Assembly: GCF_900607225.1 (NCBI RefSeq)
Contig: NZ_LR027842.1
Location: 3,312,530 to 3,376,529, forward strand
DNA from: [Pseudopropionibacterium] massiliense
GTDB lineage: Bacteria > Actinomycetota > Actinomycetes > Propionibacteriales > Propionibacteriaceae
Direction: 5' to 3'
DNA: 64,000 nucleotides
The translations under genes and the position numbers were made by a program. Below the pieces are notes generated by a model. It was not told where the DNA came from, ran no database searches, and saw nothing but the letters and a program-made list of their open reading frames with translations. Below are positions 7,529 to 16,188 of this stretch, one piece after another (positions within the stretch are counted from its first letter, which is position 1; each line of letters opens with the position of its first letter).

Positions 7529-8220
7529 GCGACCCCCTCGTCGAGGCCTATCCGCCTTTCGGATTGCGCATCACCCACGACGACATGACGCTGCGGGTGT
7601 TCCGCGACGCCGACATGCCCGAATACCTCGACCTGCTGAGCGCCCCGATCTTCGCCGAGGAGAACGTGGACTGGTTTTTCCCGTGGTGCGAGGCACCAGT
7701 TCCCGAGCGGCGCCGCAACGCCATCCAGGCACACTGGGGGTGGCGTTCCGGATTCCGCCCGGAGTCCTGGACGCTGGCGTTCGGGGTCTACGTCAGTGGT
7801 GTGCTGGTCGGCTGCCAGGACCTCATCTCCGAGGAGTTCCCCAAACGCCGGGTGGTGTACTCGGGTTCCTGGCTGGCGCTGGAACACCAGGGCAGAGGCT
7901 GGGGCGCGCGGATGCGCAAACTGCTGCTGCACTTCGCCTTCGATCACCTGGGGGCGCAGCGGGCCGAGTCGGAGGCTGTGACAGGCAACGAATCGTCACT
8001 CGGGGTCTCCCGCAGCGCGGGCTACGAACCGAACGGCACCAGGGTCGAGATCTTCGGGAAACGGGTGGTGGAGATGCATCGCGTCGTACTCACCCCCGAC
8101 CGGTTCCGTCGCCTCGACGGCGAGGTCGTGGTGGAGGGATTCACCGACGAGCTGCGCGCCATGATGGGCGCGCAGCCGGAACCTACCTCGCAGGGCGCCG
8201 ACTTCCGGCCTCCCACGTGA
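7525..8220 (+). CDS. GNAT family N-acetyltransferase
   Basis: A 231-residue protein of the RimJ/RimL-like acetyltransferase type. It has an N-terminal LRVFRDADMPEYLDLL strand-helix and a central beta sheet around YSGSWLALEHQGRGWGARMRKLLLHFAF. The QGRGWG segment is the acetyl-CoA pyrophosphate loop (R/Q-x-x-G-x-G/A). It then has the usual SLGVSRSAGYEPNG turn near the end of the fold. The substrate may be an N-terminus, an amine or an aminoglycoside-like compound and is unresolved. The start is ATG 7525, overlapping the dehydrogenase stop in ATGA. Confidence 0.85.
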   Translation: MSDPLVEAYPPFGLRITHDDMTLRVFRDADMPEYLDLLSAPIFAEENVDWFFPWCEAPVPERRRNAIQAHWGWRSGFRPESWTLAFGVYVSGVLVGCQDLISEEFPKRRVVYSGSWLALEHQGRGWGARMRKLLLHFAFDHLGAQRAESEAVTGNESSLGVSRSAGYEPNGTRVEIFGKRVVEMHRVVLTPDRFRRLDGEVVVEGFTDELRAMMGAQPEPTSQGADFRPPT

Positions 8221-8265
8221 CGACCCGCCAGGCACGCTTATGGATGGACCTCCGAGAGCACTTTC

Positions 8266-8484
8266 TTAGGGAGCGGAGTCGCGGGTGATGTCAAGATCGA
8301 CCCCACCGACATCGCGCCCGATCTCACGCAGCAGGGTTCCAAGCCGCACCTGACCCGGTTCGATCACGGCATCGTTCAGGATGGCCCGGATCTCCGCCTC
8401 GGTGCTGCGACCGTTGCGGGCGGCCCGCACCTTCAAGGCGCGATGAGTCGCGTCAGGCAGATTCCTGATGGTTACGACAGCCAC
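8266..8484 (-). CDS. FitA-like ribbon-helix-helix antitoxin, orphan
   Basis: A 72-residue protein beginning VAVVTIRNLPDATHRALK, typical of FitA/VapB-type antitoxins with an Arc-like ribbon-helix-helix DNA-binding N-terminus. The C-terminal tail would normally bind a PIN-domain toxin. The start is GTG 8484, 3 nt after AGGAGGGG; the frame open to 8610 has no start signal. No PIN-domain gene follows: 45 nt downstream is the convergent acetyltransferase gene. It may be a relic of a lost toxin-antitoxin module or act in trans. Confidence 0.75.
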   Translation of the reverse strand: MAVVTIRNLPDATHRALKVRAARNGRSTEAEIRAILNDAVIEPGQVRLGTLLREIGRDVGGVDLDITRDSAP

Positions 8485-8622
8485 ATCCCCTCCTGATACC
8501 CATTCGCCGCAATGGTACGTGTGAGGCGTAAAGCTGGTTGAGCCGGCCTGCGCACGAATCGCGGGAGGGATGCGGATTTTGGTGGTTTTGCAGGAGAGCG
8601 GGTTCGACACGCCCGCCCCTTG

Positions 8623-8652
8623 TACAAGCGTTCAGTTTCCTATACGCTTGTA
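8623..8652. promoter_or_regulatory. TetR operator in the exporter promoter
   Basis: Perfect 9-bp arms TACAAGCGT (8623-8631) and ACGCTTGTA (8644-8652) lie 2 nt before the regulator start codon and enclose a TATACG -10-like box at 8641. Spacing and position fit autorepression by the TetR protein encoded just downstream. Confidence 0.65.
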
Positions 8653-8654
8653 TC

Positions 8655-9296
8655 ATGACTGATGATCTGACAGCCCGAGCACGACTCCGTGACGCCACCA
8701 TCGCGCTCATCGCGGCGGGCGAGAAACCCACGGCGCGCTCCGTCGCGGCGCGGGCGAACGTGTCCATCGGGTTGATCCGGCACCACTTCGGCACCATGGA
8801 CGGCCTGCTGCTGACCTGCGACGAGCACATCGCCACGCTGATCCGCAACGCCAAGAACGACGCCATCCGCGGGCCGATGCCCAACGTGCTGGAAACCCTG
8901 CGGGAAACCGGGCAGGACAACATCCTCGGCTACCTGGCCCACCGCCTCACCGAGTCCAGCACCGCCATCGACGCCCTCGTCGACCAGCTCGCCGACGACG
9001 CCGCCGGCTACATCCGCCGCGCCATCGACGCGAACCTGATGACCCCCATCCCCGACGTTCCCGCCGCGGCGCGGATGCTGACCATCTACTCGCTGGGTTC
9101 GCTGGTGCTGGGCCGCCACCTGAAACGCCTCCTCGACATCGACATCACCGCCGGGGACATCGCGGCCGAACCGGGAGTCACGGACTACGTGCAAGTGCAG
9201 CTCACGCTGTTCGCGAGCCTGTTCACCCCGCACCTGCTGGAGCAGTTGCGGCCCCAACTTAAGGAGAAAACAGAAGGAAAGGAGAAAGAGCAATGA
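8655..9296 (+). CDS. TetR family transcriptional regulator
   Basis: A 213-residue TetR-type repressor. The N-terminal helix-turn-helix spans about residues 8-50 (LRDATIALIAAGEKPTARSV, then ARANVSIGLIRHHFG). The C-terminal region is helical and should bind a ligand. The start is ATG 8655, immediately after a 9-bp inverted repeat; a longer frame from 8538 contains that operator and is rejected. Its stop codon overlaps the ATG of the ABC ATPase, so regulator and transporter form one autoregulated operon. Such operons usually export drugs or membrane-active compounds. Confidence 0.88.
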   Translation: MTDDLTARARLRDATIALIAAGEKPTARSVAARANVSIGLIRHHFGTMDGLLLTCDEHIATLIRNAKNDAIRGPMPNVLETLRETGQDNILGYLAHRLTESSTAIDALVDQLADDAAGYIRRAIDANLMTPIPDVPAAARMLTIYSLGSLVLGRHLKRLLDIDITAGDIAAEPGVTDYVQVQLTLFASLFTPHLLEQLRPQLKEKTEGKEKEQ

Positions 9297-10174
9297 ACGC
9301 CATCGAGGTGAGGGAGCTCCGGAAGAAGTACGGCTCCTTCGAGGCGTTGAAGGGCATCGACCTGGAGGTCCACACCGGGGAGATCTTCGGTTTCCTCGGC
9401 CCAAACGGCGCGGGCAAGTCCACCACCATCCGCATCCTCCTGGACGAGATCCGCGCCACCGGCGGCACCGCCCAGCTGCTCGGTCTCGATTCCCGCCGCG
9501 ACGCCGTCGAGATCCACCGCCGGCTCGGCTACCTGCCCAGCGACCTGGCCCTCTACCCCGCGATGACCGGCGCGCAGACGCTGCGGTTCTTCGCCCGGTT
9601 GCGCGGCGGCGTCGACTGGAATCATGTCGACGAGCTGAGGCAGCGATTCGACGCGAACCTCGACAAGCGCGTCGGGGAGCTGTCCTCGGGGAACCGTCAG
9701 AAGGTGGGGCTGATCGCCGCGTTGATGCACAAACCCGAGCTGATCATCATGGACGAACCCAACGCCGGCCTCGACCCCCTCGTGCAGCACGAGTTCCACC
9801 AGGTGCTGCGGGAGATCGTCGCGGAGGGCCGCACCGTGTTCCTGTCCTCCCACACCCTCTCCGAGGTGCAGCAGGTGGCCGACCGGGTCGGCATCATCCG
9901 CGCGGGCCGCCTGGTGGCGGTGGAGAACGTCGCGGACCTGCGCTCGGTGCGGCGCGTCGATCTGCTCCTGGACGGCGACGCCGACCCGCGCGACTTCGTC
10001 CGCATCCCCGGGGCCCGCGACATCACCGTGGACGGACCGCGGGTGCGCATGGCCTTCGACGGGGAGCTCGGAACCCTGCTCGATTCGCTCGGCGACCGCC
10101 GCGTCGTCGACCTGACCGCCCACGACGCCGACCTGGAGGAGATCTTCCTCGCGTTCTACCAGGAGCAGTCATGA
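9293..10174 (+). CDS. ABC transporter ATP-binding protein (DrrA/CcmA type)
   Basis: A 293-residue nucleotide-binding protein. It has Walker A GPNGAGKST (about residues 39-47), the signature LSSGNRQK typical of the DrrA/ABC-2 branch, Walker B LIIMDEP and the switch His in LSSHTLSE. A C-terminal extension (residues 215-293) resembles that of drug-export ATPases. It overlaps the TetR stop (ATGA) and the permease start (ATGA), showing a three-gene operon. Confidence 0.9.
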   Translation: MNAIEVRELRKKYGSFEALKGIDLEVHTGEIFGFLGPNGAGKSTTIRILLDEIRATGGTAQLLGLDSRRDAVEIHRRLGYLPSDLALYPAMTGAQTLRFFARLRGGVDWNHVDELRQRFDANLDKRVGELSSGNRQKVGLIAALMHKPELIIMDEPNAGLDPLVQHEFHQVLREIVAEGRTVFLSSHTLSEVQQVADRVGIIRAGRLVAVENVADLRSVRRVDLLLDGDADPRDFVRIPGARDITVDGPRVRMAFDGELGTLLDSLGDRRVVDLTAHDADLEEIFLAFYQEQS

Positions 10175-11802
10175 CCACCCTCGCAGTGTTGGGACGCGGT
10201 CTGCTGCCGCGCTGGAAGGCCGTCTGCGTCATCGTCGCGTGCATCCTCGCCTTCCTGCTGATGGGGGTCGCGATGGTGCAGTCGATGGACACCAACATCT
10301 ATGCATCCCTGCCGCCCGCGCTGCTGGCGATGGCCGGGATTCCCGCCGGCGCCTCGGCCCCGGTGATGTCCTACACGCAGATGCTCGGTTTCCTGGGCGC
10401 GATCGCGGTGGCGGGGTTCGCCGTCGCGGTGGGGGCGCAGCTGGTGGCCGGTGAGGAGAAGGACGGCACGCTGTCGCTGCTGCTCAGCCTTCCGGTCTCC
10501 CGGCTCGGCGTCGGCGTGACGAAGGCCGCGGTGCTGGTGCTGGCGGTCGGTGTGACGTCGCTGGGGCTGTGGGGTGCGGCCGCGCTGGCGAGTCTGCCCT
10601 TCGACCTCACGCTGGGGGACGCCCATCTCGGGGAGCTCTGCCTGGCACTGGGCGCCAACGCCCTGGTGTACGGGGGCATCGCGTTCGCGATCGGGGGTGC
10701 GACCGGGAGCCGCGGCCTGGCGCTGGGGCTCGGTTCGGCGGTCCTCGGGCTCGGGTGGTTGTTCGCCGGGCTGCTGCCCCAGTGGTCGGAGGGCCGCGAC
10801 CTGGCGCGGTTCATCCCGTGGTACTGGTACAGCCAACCGGCGGTGCTGCTGAACGGCATCGACGGCGGCTACCTGGCGCTGATGCTCGGCGTCGCGGCGG
10901 CGCTGCTGGCCGTCGGGATCGCCGGCCTGGTGGTCCGCGACCTGCGTCGGGCAGCCTCCAGGACACGCCCGGCCCGGCACGCCACAACCCGATGGACCGG
11001 TTCGACTGCCGGTCGCGGACCCTCCCGCTACCGCCTCCTGGTCTCCCGCCACACCGGTCTGCTCCTGGTGCTGGGCGTGGTGATGTTCGCGGTGATGGGC
11101 CTGTTGATGGGTCCGCTGTACGAGCAGATGGCCCCGCAGCTGGAGATGGCGTCGAAATCGTTGCCGCCCGAGCTCATGCAGGTCTGGGGCGCCACCGACA
11201 TGGCCTCCCCCGCCGGGTTCTACTGGGGCGAGACGATGAGCCTGATGGCCCCTGCCGCCGTGATCCTGGCCGGCGCGGCGGTGGCGTCGCGGCTGGGATC
11301 GGACGAACGTTCGGGCCGGCTCGGCGTGCTGCTGTCCACCCCCACCACCCGCACCCGGATGCTGGCCACGACGGCGGCGGCGCAGGCGACGCTCGTCGCC
11401 CTGGTCGCGGGGCTCACGGGGCTCGGGATCTGGGGTGGGGTCCGGCTGGGCGGCCTGGACCTGGCGACGGAGAACGTCGCGGGCGCCACCGCGCACCTGT
11501 TGGCGCTGGGCCTGTTCGTCGGTTCGGCGGCGCTGCTGGCGGCGGCCGCCCTCGGCACCCCGGCGGCCGCGACCTGGACCGCGACCGGAGTGGGAGTGGT
11601 CGGCTACGTCGTCAACACCACCCTGCCCATGAACCCCGACCTCGCGGACTGGGCCCGCATCTCCCCGTTCCACTGGTACGGGGCCACCAGCCCCTTGGAG
11701 AACGGCGCCGACTGGGGACACGTCGCGATCCTGCTGGTGGGGTCGGCGGTGCTGCTGGCCGCGTCCTTCCCGCTGTTCACCAGACGCGACCTGCGGGTGT
11801 GA
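10171..11802 (+). CDS. ABC-2 type permease with two fused half-domains
   Basis: A 543-residue membrane protein made of two similar six-helix halves (about 1-260 and 285-543). Each half carries an ABC-2 core: the LVAGEEKDGTLSLLLSLPVSR motif in the first half is echoed by LGSDERSGRLGVLLSTPTTR in the second. The fusion provides both halves of the channel, so one ATPase gene is enough. It resembles actinobacterial 'polyketide antibiotic exporter' permeases; the substrate is unknown. Gene end meets the convergent PIN toxin gene with 9 nt between. Confidence 0.88.
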   Translation: MTTLAVLGRGLLPRWKAVCVIVACILAFLLMGVAMVQSMDTNIYASLPPALLAMAGIPAGASAPVMSYTQMLGFLGAIAVAGFAVAVGAQLVAGEEKDGTLSLLLSLPVSRLGVGVTKAAVLVLAVGVTSLGLWGAAALASLPFDLTLGDAHLGELCLALGANALVYGGIAFAIGGATGSRGLALGLGSAVLGLGWLFAGLLPQWSEGRDLARFIPWYWYSQPAVLLNGIDGGYLALMLGVAAALLAVGIAGLVVRDLRRAASRTRPARHATTRWTGSTAGRGPSRYRLLVSRHTGLLLVLGVVMFAVMGLLMGPLYEQMAPQLEMASKSLPPELMQVWGATDMASPAGFYWGETMSLMAPAAVILAGAAVASRLGSDERSGRLGVLLSTPTTRTRMLATTAAAQATLVALVAGLTGLGIWGGVRLGGLDLATENVAGATAHLLALGLFVGSAALLAAAALGTPAAATWTATGVGVVGYVVNTTLPMNPDLADWARISPFHWYGATSPLENGADWGHVAILLVGSAVLLAASFPLFTRRDLRV

Positions 11803-11811
11803 ACCCGGCTC

Positions 11812-12417
11812 TCAGTCCTCGGACCGCAGGGGGCGTTCACCGCGGAACAACACCGTCGGTGCGGAATGGACGCTTGGCATGGGGGCGATGTCATAGAGGT
11901 CAGCATGCGCAGCGAACAACAACGGGTGCTGCCGAGCAACGGCGCTGTGAAATTCAGCCGCCGTCGTTGGGGGAGCGGCCTGCCGTTCGACAAACAGATC
12001 AATCACTGTCGAGTAGGCTCTTCGAGTCAGTTTCGCAGCAAGAAAGAGATCCGGGTTCACCGCAGAAATACCAACAGAAACCAGATCAACCTCTGCAAAA
12101 TCATCCACATCTGCCGTAATCAGGAAGCTCACCTTGGCCGCGACGGCATCGGCAAGAATTTGTCTATCCTCCTCCGTCGTTCCGAGAAACCTACTTGCAC
12201 CTTCACCGACAGGTCCAAGCTCTCCCCCAAATCGCTGTCGAATGAGAGTCGGTGAAAGCGCACCTGGTTTCATATGGCGGCTGGCCTCCCGCTCAGCGGT
12301 CTCGCTCCACACGACAGCGAAACCGCTGAGCGGTCCGCCCACCATCAAAAGGGTGCGGGTGACAGGCTTGGCCAAGACGTTCGCGTCGAGGAAGACGCGG
12401 ATCGGATCGTCAGTCAC
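11812..12417 (-). CDS. PIN domain toxin
   Basis: A 201-residue PIN-fold protein. The FLDANVLAKP start holds the first catalytic Asp. A conserved Glu lies in the SETAEREASRH region, and a later ADAVAAKVSFLITADVDDF stretch supplies the remaining acidic residues of the metal site. PIN proteins are Mg/Mn-dependent ribonucleases, often tRNA- or rRNA-cleaving toxins. At 201 residues it is longer than VapC proteins (about 130), with a C-terminal extension. The start is GTG 12417, overlapping the upstream antitoxin gene by 8 nt, so the pair is translated together. Confidence 0.8.
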   Translation of the reverse strand: MTDDPIRVFLDANVLAKPVTRTLLMVGGPLSGFAVVWSETAEREASRHMKPGALSPTLIRQRFGGELGPVGEGASRFLGTTEEDRQILADAVAAKVSFLITADVDDFAEVDLVSVGISAVNPDLFLAAKLTRRAYSTVIDLFVERQAAPPTTAAEFHSAVARQHPLLFAAHADLYDIAPMPSVHSAPTVLFRGERPLRSED

Positions 12418-12769
12418 CGAACAGATCTGTTCTTATCTCGTCCCGGGTGATCTCAACGACGTCGCCCATGGTCGCCTGCCAGAATCGCTCGAACTCCTCA
12501 TATGGAATCTGATTCCGGTTTCCGATTTTCACCGCACGCAGTTCCCCGGCAGCGATTTTTCGGGAAATCGTTGATCGTGACACTCCGGTCAAATCAGCAA
12601 CCTGCGCAGGTGTAAGCATCCTTCGCTTGGCCGTGAGCGTCACCGATTCTCCCAACGAAGCTGCTCGTTTCACGTATTTCGAGACCTCGACCATCCACTC
12701 CGGCCATTCACCGCTGTTTGCAGGAGCACGCACGGTTTCAGGGTTGATGGTGATACTTCGAAGTGCCAT
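12410..12769 (-). CDS. helix-turn-helix (excisionase-type) antitoxin
   Basis: A 119-residue protein with a MerR/excisionase-like DNA-binding helix-turn-helix at about residues 48-90 (LTPAQVADLTGVSRSTISRK, then GELRAVKIGNRNQIPYEEFERF). The acidic C-terminus probably wraps the PIN toxin. Such HTH-PIN pairs are widespread in actinobacteria. The start is ATG 12769. A perfect 19-bp inverted repeat just upstream is the likely autoregulatory operator. Confidence 0.78.
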   Translation of the reverse strand: MALRSITINPETVRAPANSGEWPEWMVEVSKYVKRAASLGESVTLTAKRRMLTPAQVADLTGVSRSTISRKIAAGELRAVKIGNRNQIPYEEFERFWQATMGDVVEITRDEIRTDLFGD

Positions 12770-12782
12770 GGGACCAACGATA

Positions 12783-12835
12783 GCACAGCATGCACACTTT
12801 GAAGGCTTCAGGTGTGCAAAGTGTGCATGCTGTGC
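12783..12835. promoter_or_regulatory. 19-bp perfect inverted repeat before the PIN module
   Basis: The arms GCACAGCATGCACACTTTG (12783-12801) and CAAAGTGTGCATGCTGTGC (12817-12835) are perfectly complementary around a 15-nt loop. GTGTGC recurs as direct repeats about 9 bp apart inside it. It lies between the aldo/keto reductase stop (12841) and the antitoxin start (12769). It could be the toxin-antitoxin operator, a terminator for the reductase, or both. There is no U-tract. Confidence 0.7.
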
Positions 12836-12840
12836 GCCTC

Positions 12841-13881
12841 TCAGTCCTCGGTCTGCGCGGCCCAGAGGTTGACCCCGGACTCGACGGCGTGCTCGTCGAT
12901 GGCGGCCAGCTCGTCGTCGGTGAAGACCATGTTCTCCAGGGCTCCCAGGTTGATCTCGAGCTGCCGCAGCGACGACACGCCGATCAGCGTCGACGTGATC
13001 CGCGGGTCGCGCAGCACCCAGGCGAGGGCCAGCTGCGCCAGCGACTGCCCGCGGTCGTGGGCGATCTCGTTGAGGGCACGGATGCGACCGAGGATGTCGT
13101 CGGTGAGCTGGTCGCGGCTCAGCGACCCGTCGCGCGCGGCCCGGGAGTCGTCGGGAACACCGTTGAGGTAGCGGTCGGTGAGGAGCCCCTGCGCCAGGGC
13201 CGTGAAGGTGATGACACCCATGCCCTCGCTCTCGCAGGCGTCGACGAGCCCGCGGGTCTCGATCCACCGGTTGAACATGTTGTAGCTGGGCTGGTGGATC
13301 AGCAGCGGGGTGCCGAGCTCCCGGGCGATGCGTGCCGCCTCGCGGGTCCTGGCCGCCGAGTACGACGAGATGCCGGCGTACAGCGCCCGGCCGGAACGCA
13401 CCGCATGGTCGAGGGCCATCATGGTTTCCTCGATGGGCGTGTCGGGGTCGAAACGGTGCGAGTAGAAGATGTCGACGTAGTCGAGCCCCATGCGTTCCAG
13501 CGACTGGTCGAGGGAGGCCAGCACGTACTTGCGCGACCCGCCACCCTGCCCGTAGGGGCCCGGCCACATGTCCCAGCCGGCCTTGGTGGAGATGATCAGC
13601 TCGTCGCGGAACGGCGCGAGATCCTGCCGGAAGATGGTTCCGAAGTTGATCTCCGCCTGACCGTAGGGCGGGCCGTAGTTGTTGGCCAGGTCGAAATGGG
13701 TGATGCCGGCGTCGAAGGCGCGGCGGATGATCTCGCGTTGCACGCCGAGGGGTTTGTCGTCACCGAAGTTCTGCCACAGCCCCAGCGACATGGCCGGAAG
13801 CAGCAGCCCGGAACGTCCGCAGCGACGGTAGGGCATGCGACCGTCGTAACGGCCGGGGTCGGGTGTGTAGGTGGGGTACAT
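12841..13881 (-). CDS. aldo/keto reductase (YghZ/GpR-like)
   Basis: A 346-residue TIM-barrel NADPH oxidoreductase, close in layout to Escherichia coli YghZ (L-glyceraldehyde 3-phosphate reductase, detoxifying methylglyoxal-related aldehydes). The N-terminal RCGRSGLLLPAMSLGLWQNFG is characteristic. Catalytic residues are visible: Asp and Tyr in HFDLANNYGPPYG, Lys in IISTKAGWDMWPGPYG and His in DIFYSHRFDPDTP. The start is ATG 13881 behind AGGATGAGG; the frame extends to a GTG at 13905 without a ribosome site. Confidence 0.88.
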   Translation of the reverse strand: MYPTYTPDPGRYDGRMPYRRCGRSGLLLPAMSLGLWQNFGDDKPLGVQREIIRRAFDAGITHFDLANNYGPPYGQAEINFGTIFRQDLAPFRDELIISTKAGWDMWPGPYGQGGGSRKYVLASLDQSLERMGLDYVDIFYSHRFDPDTPIEETMMALDHAVRSGRALYAGISSYSAARTREAARIARELGTPLLIHQPSYNMFNRWIETRGLVDACESEGMGVITFTALAQGLLTDRYLNGVPDDSRAARDGSLSRDQLTDDILGRIRALNEIAHDRGQSLAQLALAWVLRDPRITSTLIGVSSLRQLEINLGALENMVFTDDELAAIDEHAVESGVNLWAAQTED

Positions 13882-13917
13882 GGCCTCATCCTGCCAGACC
13901 GTCACGCACCAACCGGG

Positions 13918-14652
13918 TCAGGCCCGCTCGAGGACGCGGATCGCCGCGAGGAAGCCGAGCACCGACCAGACGGCGAGCACAACGTAACTGATGATTCCCG
14001 CCTGGAAGGTCTCATGGGCCAGGCAGGCCCTCATCACCTGCGCCATGTGGTGCAGCGGCAAAGCCAGGTGCACCACCTGCAGCCACTCGGGCAGGCGGTC
14101 CATCGGGAAGCTGATCGGCGTGAACATCAGGGCGCCGAACGCGATGATCTGCGACACCCCCATCGCCAGCTCGGCGGGTATCGCGAACGAATAGCCGTAG
14201 CCGATGCCGAAACACGCCGTCACCACCAGCACGTAGGTGGGAATGATCGTCCACGAGACCGAGAAACCGGGATGGAACATGAAATGCGCGGTCACGATGG
14301 AGATGACGATCGCCGGCACCGTGATGAGCAGCCAGACCGTGCAGTCGGCGAACAGGAAGTTCTTGCGGTTCACTGGCAGCGACTTGATGAAGTCGATGTA
14401 CCCGGCTATCCGCGCGGTCGCGTTCTGCATGGGAACGACGACGAGCGCGGTCATGATGAGAACGATCGTCGGCGCCCCCGTTGCCAGGTACAGCATCTCG
14501 TTTCCACTCGGGGAGGAGGACACCAGGAACGAGAACCCGATGATCACGCCGAGCGCTATGACCGTGAAGAATATGCCGTAGGCCACCAGGTGGCCGCCCA
14601 ACTTCTGGGCCTGGAGCCTGAAGACGTTTCCCAGCTCTCCCTCAGTGCGCAT
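13918..14652 (-). CDS. ABC-2 type transporter permease
   Basis: A 244-residue integral membrane protein with six hydrophobic segments, including GIFFTVIALGVIIGFSFLV near the start and VVLAVWSVLGFLAAIRVL at the end. This is the usual size of a DrrB-like permease that dimerises. Its start lies inside the end of the ATPase gene (11-nt overlap), so the pair forms one exporter. It has the typical PxxxPMDRLPEWLQ loop before the last helices. Confidence 0.85.
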   Translation of the reverse strand: MRTEGELGNVFRLQAQKLGGHLVAYGIFFTVIALGVIIGFSFLVSSSPSGNEMLYLATGAPTIVLIMTALVVVPMQNATARIAGYIDFIKSLPVNRKNFLFADCTVWLLITVPAIVISIVTAHFMFHPGFSVSWTIIPTYVLVVTACFGIGYGYSFAIPAELAMGVSQIIAFGALMFTPISFPMDRLPEWLQVVHLALPLHHMAQVMRACLAHETFQAGIISYVVLAVWSVLGFLAAIRVLERA

Positions 14653-15592
14653 CCGCGCCCACCTCCTTGTTCCCTACCAGCTGAACGTAGGTGTCCTCCA
14701 GGGACGTCTCGCGCAGCGAGTAGTCGCCCACCAACCGGCGGCCCCGCAGCTCCGCGGCCCACGTCAGGGCATCGACAGCCCGCTCCCTCGGGAACGAGAC
14801 GACCACCTGGCCGTTCCTGACCTCGACGCTCCCGGCCCAGTCCGGATGCCCGAAAACCTCACGCGGGGCCGTGGTGAATGCCTGCAGCCTCATGTCGTCC
14901 CCGACGGTTGCCGCCTTGACGTGCGCCGCGTTCCCCCGGGCCAGCACCCTGCCGTGATCCAGGATCGCCATCTCGTCCACGGCCGTCTCGGCCTCGCCGA
15001 TGTTGTGGGTCACCAGCAGCACCGCCGTGCCGTCCCCGGTCAGGGCACGGATCGCACCCCACAGGTATCTGCGCCGCACCGGATCGACGTCGTTCGTGGG
15101 CTCGTCGAGCACCACCACGCGTCCCGGCCGGATCGCCGCCATGCAGAAACAGGTCAACCGCAGCACTCCCCCGGACAACGTGTTGCCGGGCTGATCGGCC
15201 CACTCGGCAATGTCCAGCTGTTCGAACAGCTCACCGACCCGGCGCATGATCTCCTCGTCGCCGGCTCCACGCATCCTGGCCATCAGGCACGTGATGGCGC
15301 GCGGCGTGAGCTCCCCCAGGGGAACGGAGGCCTGCGGTTGCACCGAGCACAGATAGCGTCCCCGCCTCCGGTTCCGGACGATGTTCTCACCGGCCACCGT
15401 GATCGAGCCCGCATCCGGGCGGAGCAACCCCAGCAGCTGGTTCACCAGCGTCGTCTTGCCGGCCCCGTTGTGCCCGAACAGCCCGAACACCGACCCTTCC
15501 TCGACGTGCAGGGTGACGTCGTCGTTCGCCACCACCCCACCGCCCCGGGTCCTGTACGTCTTGGAGACGTGATCGATCTCAACCAGGGCCAT
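14642..15592 (-). CDS. ABC transporter ATP-binding protein
   Basis: A 316-residue ATPase with Walker A GHNGAGKTT, Walker B VVVLDEP and the switch His in LLVTHNIGEAE. The signature is LSGGV in place of LSGGQ. The start is ATG 15592, 5 nt after GGGAGG; upstream in-frame codons are not supported. It is divergent from a PadR-type regulator 43 nt away and forms an operon with the downstream permease. Substrate unknown; PadR control suggests response to a toxic or antimicrobial compound. Confidence 0.88.
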   Translation of the reverse strand: MALVEIDHVSKTYRTRGGGVVANDDVTLHVEEGSVFGLFGHNGAGKTTLVNQLLGLLRPDAGSITVAGENIVRNRRRGRYLCSVQPQASVPLGELTPRAITCLMARMRGAGDEEIMRRVGELFEQLDIAEWADQPGNTLSGGVLRLTCFCMAAIRPGRVVVLDEPTNDVDPVRRRYLWGAIRALTGDGTAVLLVTHNIGEAETAVDEMAILDHGRVLARGNAAHVKAATVGDDMRLQAFTTAPREVFGHPDWAGSVEVRNGQVVVSFPRERAVDALTWAAELRGRRLVGDYSLRETSLEDTYVQLVGNKEVGADAH

Positions 15593-15635
15593 GACTCGAC
15601 CTCCCGGAATCCACACCTCCGCTACCGTGACACCC

Positions 15636-16178
15636 GTGAGCTACGTGATCCTCGGGCTGCTGCACATCGCCCGCATGAGCCTGTACGACCTGATGAAGGC
15701 CTTCGAGGCCGGGGTGTCCCTCTTCTACGGATCCAGCGCCGGAAGCATCAAACGCTCCCTCGACAAGCTCCTGGAGGAGGGCGCGGTGGAGGTCACCCAT
15801 CAGGAACCCGGGGCCCGCGGACGCCGGGAATACGGGCCCACGTCCCTGGGCAGGCAGAAATTCGCGACGTGGATGCAAGCCGAGATCCGGGGGAACTTCG
15901 ACGTCACGGGGGTTGCCCGGATCTATTTCCTGGGTCTCATCCCTGCGGCCGATCGCCCACCGATCATCGCGCGACTCCGGGAACGCATCACCGCGGAACT
16001 CGAACGACTGGAATCCGTGGAACGGCAGATCTCCGAACAAGCGGTACCCGATGAGTACCGGGACGTCGGCCGTTTCAACCAGGCCGCCCTCCACTACGGA
16101 CTGTCATCGACACGCCGCACCTACGACTGGCTCACCGCATTCGAGGCCGAGGTGAAAGGACGCGAGGAAGCGGAGTGA
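15636..16178 (+). CDS. PadR family transcriptional regulator
   Basis: A 180-residue PadR-type winged-helix repressor: the N-terminal YVILGLLHIARMSLYDLMK begins the DNA-binding domain, followed by GSIKRSLDKLLEEGAVE (recognition region) and a wing with RGRREYGPTSLGR. The C-terminal half (about 90-180) is the helical dimerisation domain. The start GTG 15636 is chosen because a TACCGT box ends 7 nt upstream (leaderless) and because family members start just before this motif; GTG 15627 is possible. It is divergent from the ABC exporter genes and probably represses them. Confidence 0.82.
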   Translation: MSYVILGLLHIARMSLYDLMKAFEAGVSLFYGSSAGSIKRSLDKLLEEGAVEVTHQEPGARGRREYGPTSLGRQKFATWMQAEIRGNFDVTGVARIYFLGLIPAADRPPIIARLRERITAELERLESVERQISEQAVPDEYRDVGRFNQAALHYGLSSTRRTYDWLTAFEAEVKGREEAE

Positions 16179-16188
16179 GGCGCGATTC

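Noticed and set aside
3319..8220. 1633-residue open frame on the plus strand
   Set aside because: It runs antisense through feoB, feoA and the Nfu genes, as long open frames do in GC-rich DNA; only its last 231 residues (from 7525) are a real acetyltransferase.
10156..11721. 521-residue minus-strand frame opposite the ABC permease
   Set aside because: Gln/Arg/His-rich low-complexity composition and perfect overlap with an obvious membrane protein mark it as a shadow.
12790..14820. 676-residue plus-strand frame opposite the reductase and permease
   Set aside because: It has no ribosome site and an Asp/His/Arg/Gln-rich sequence without domain features; the minus strand encodes clear families.
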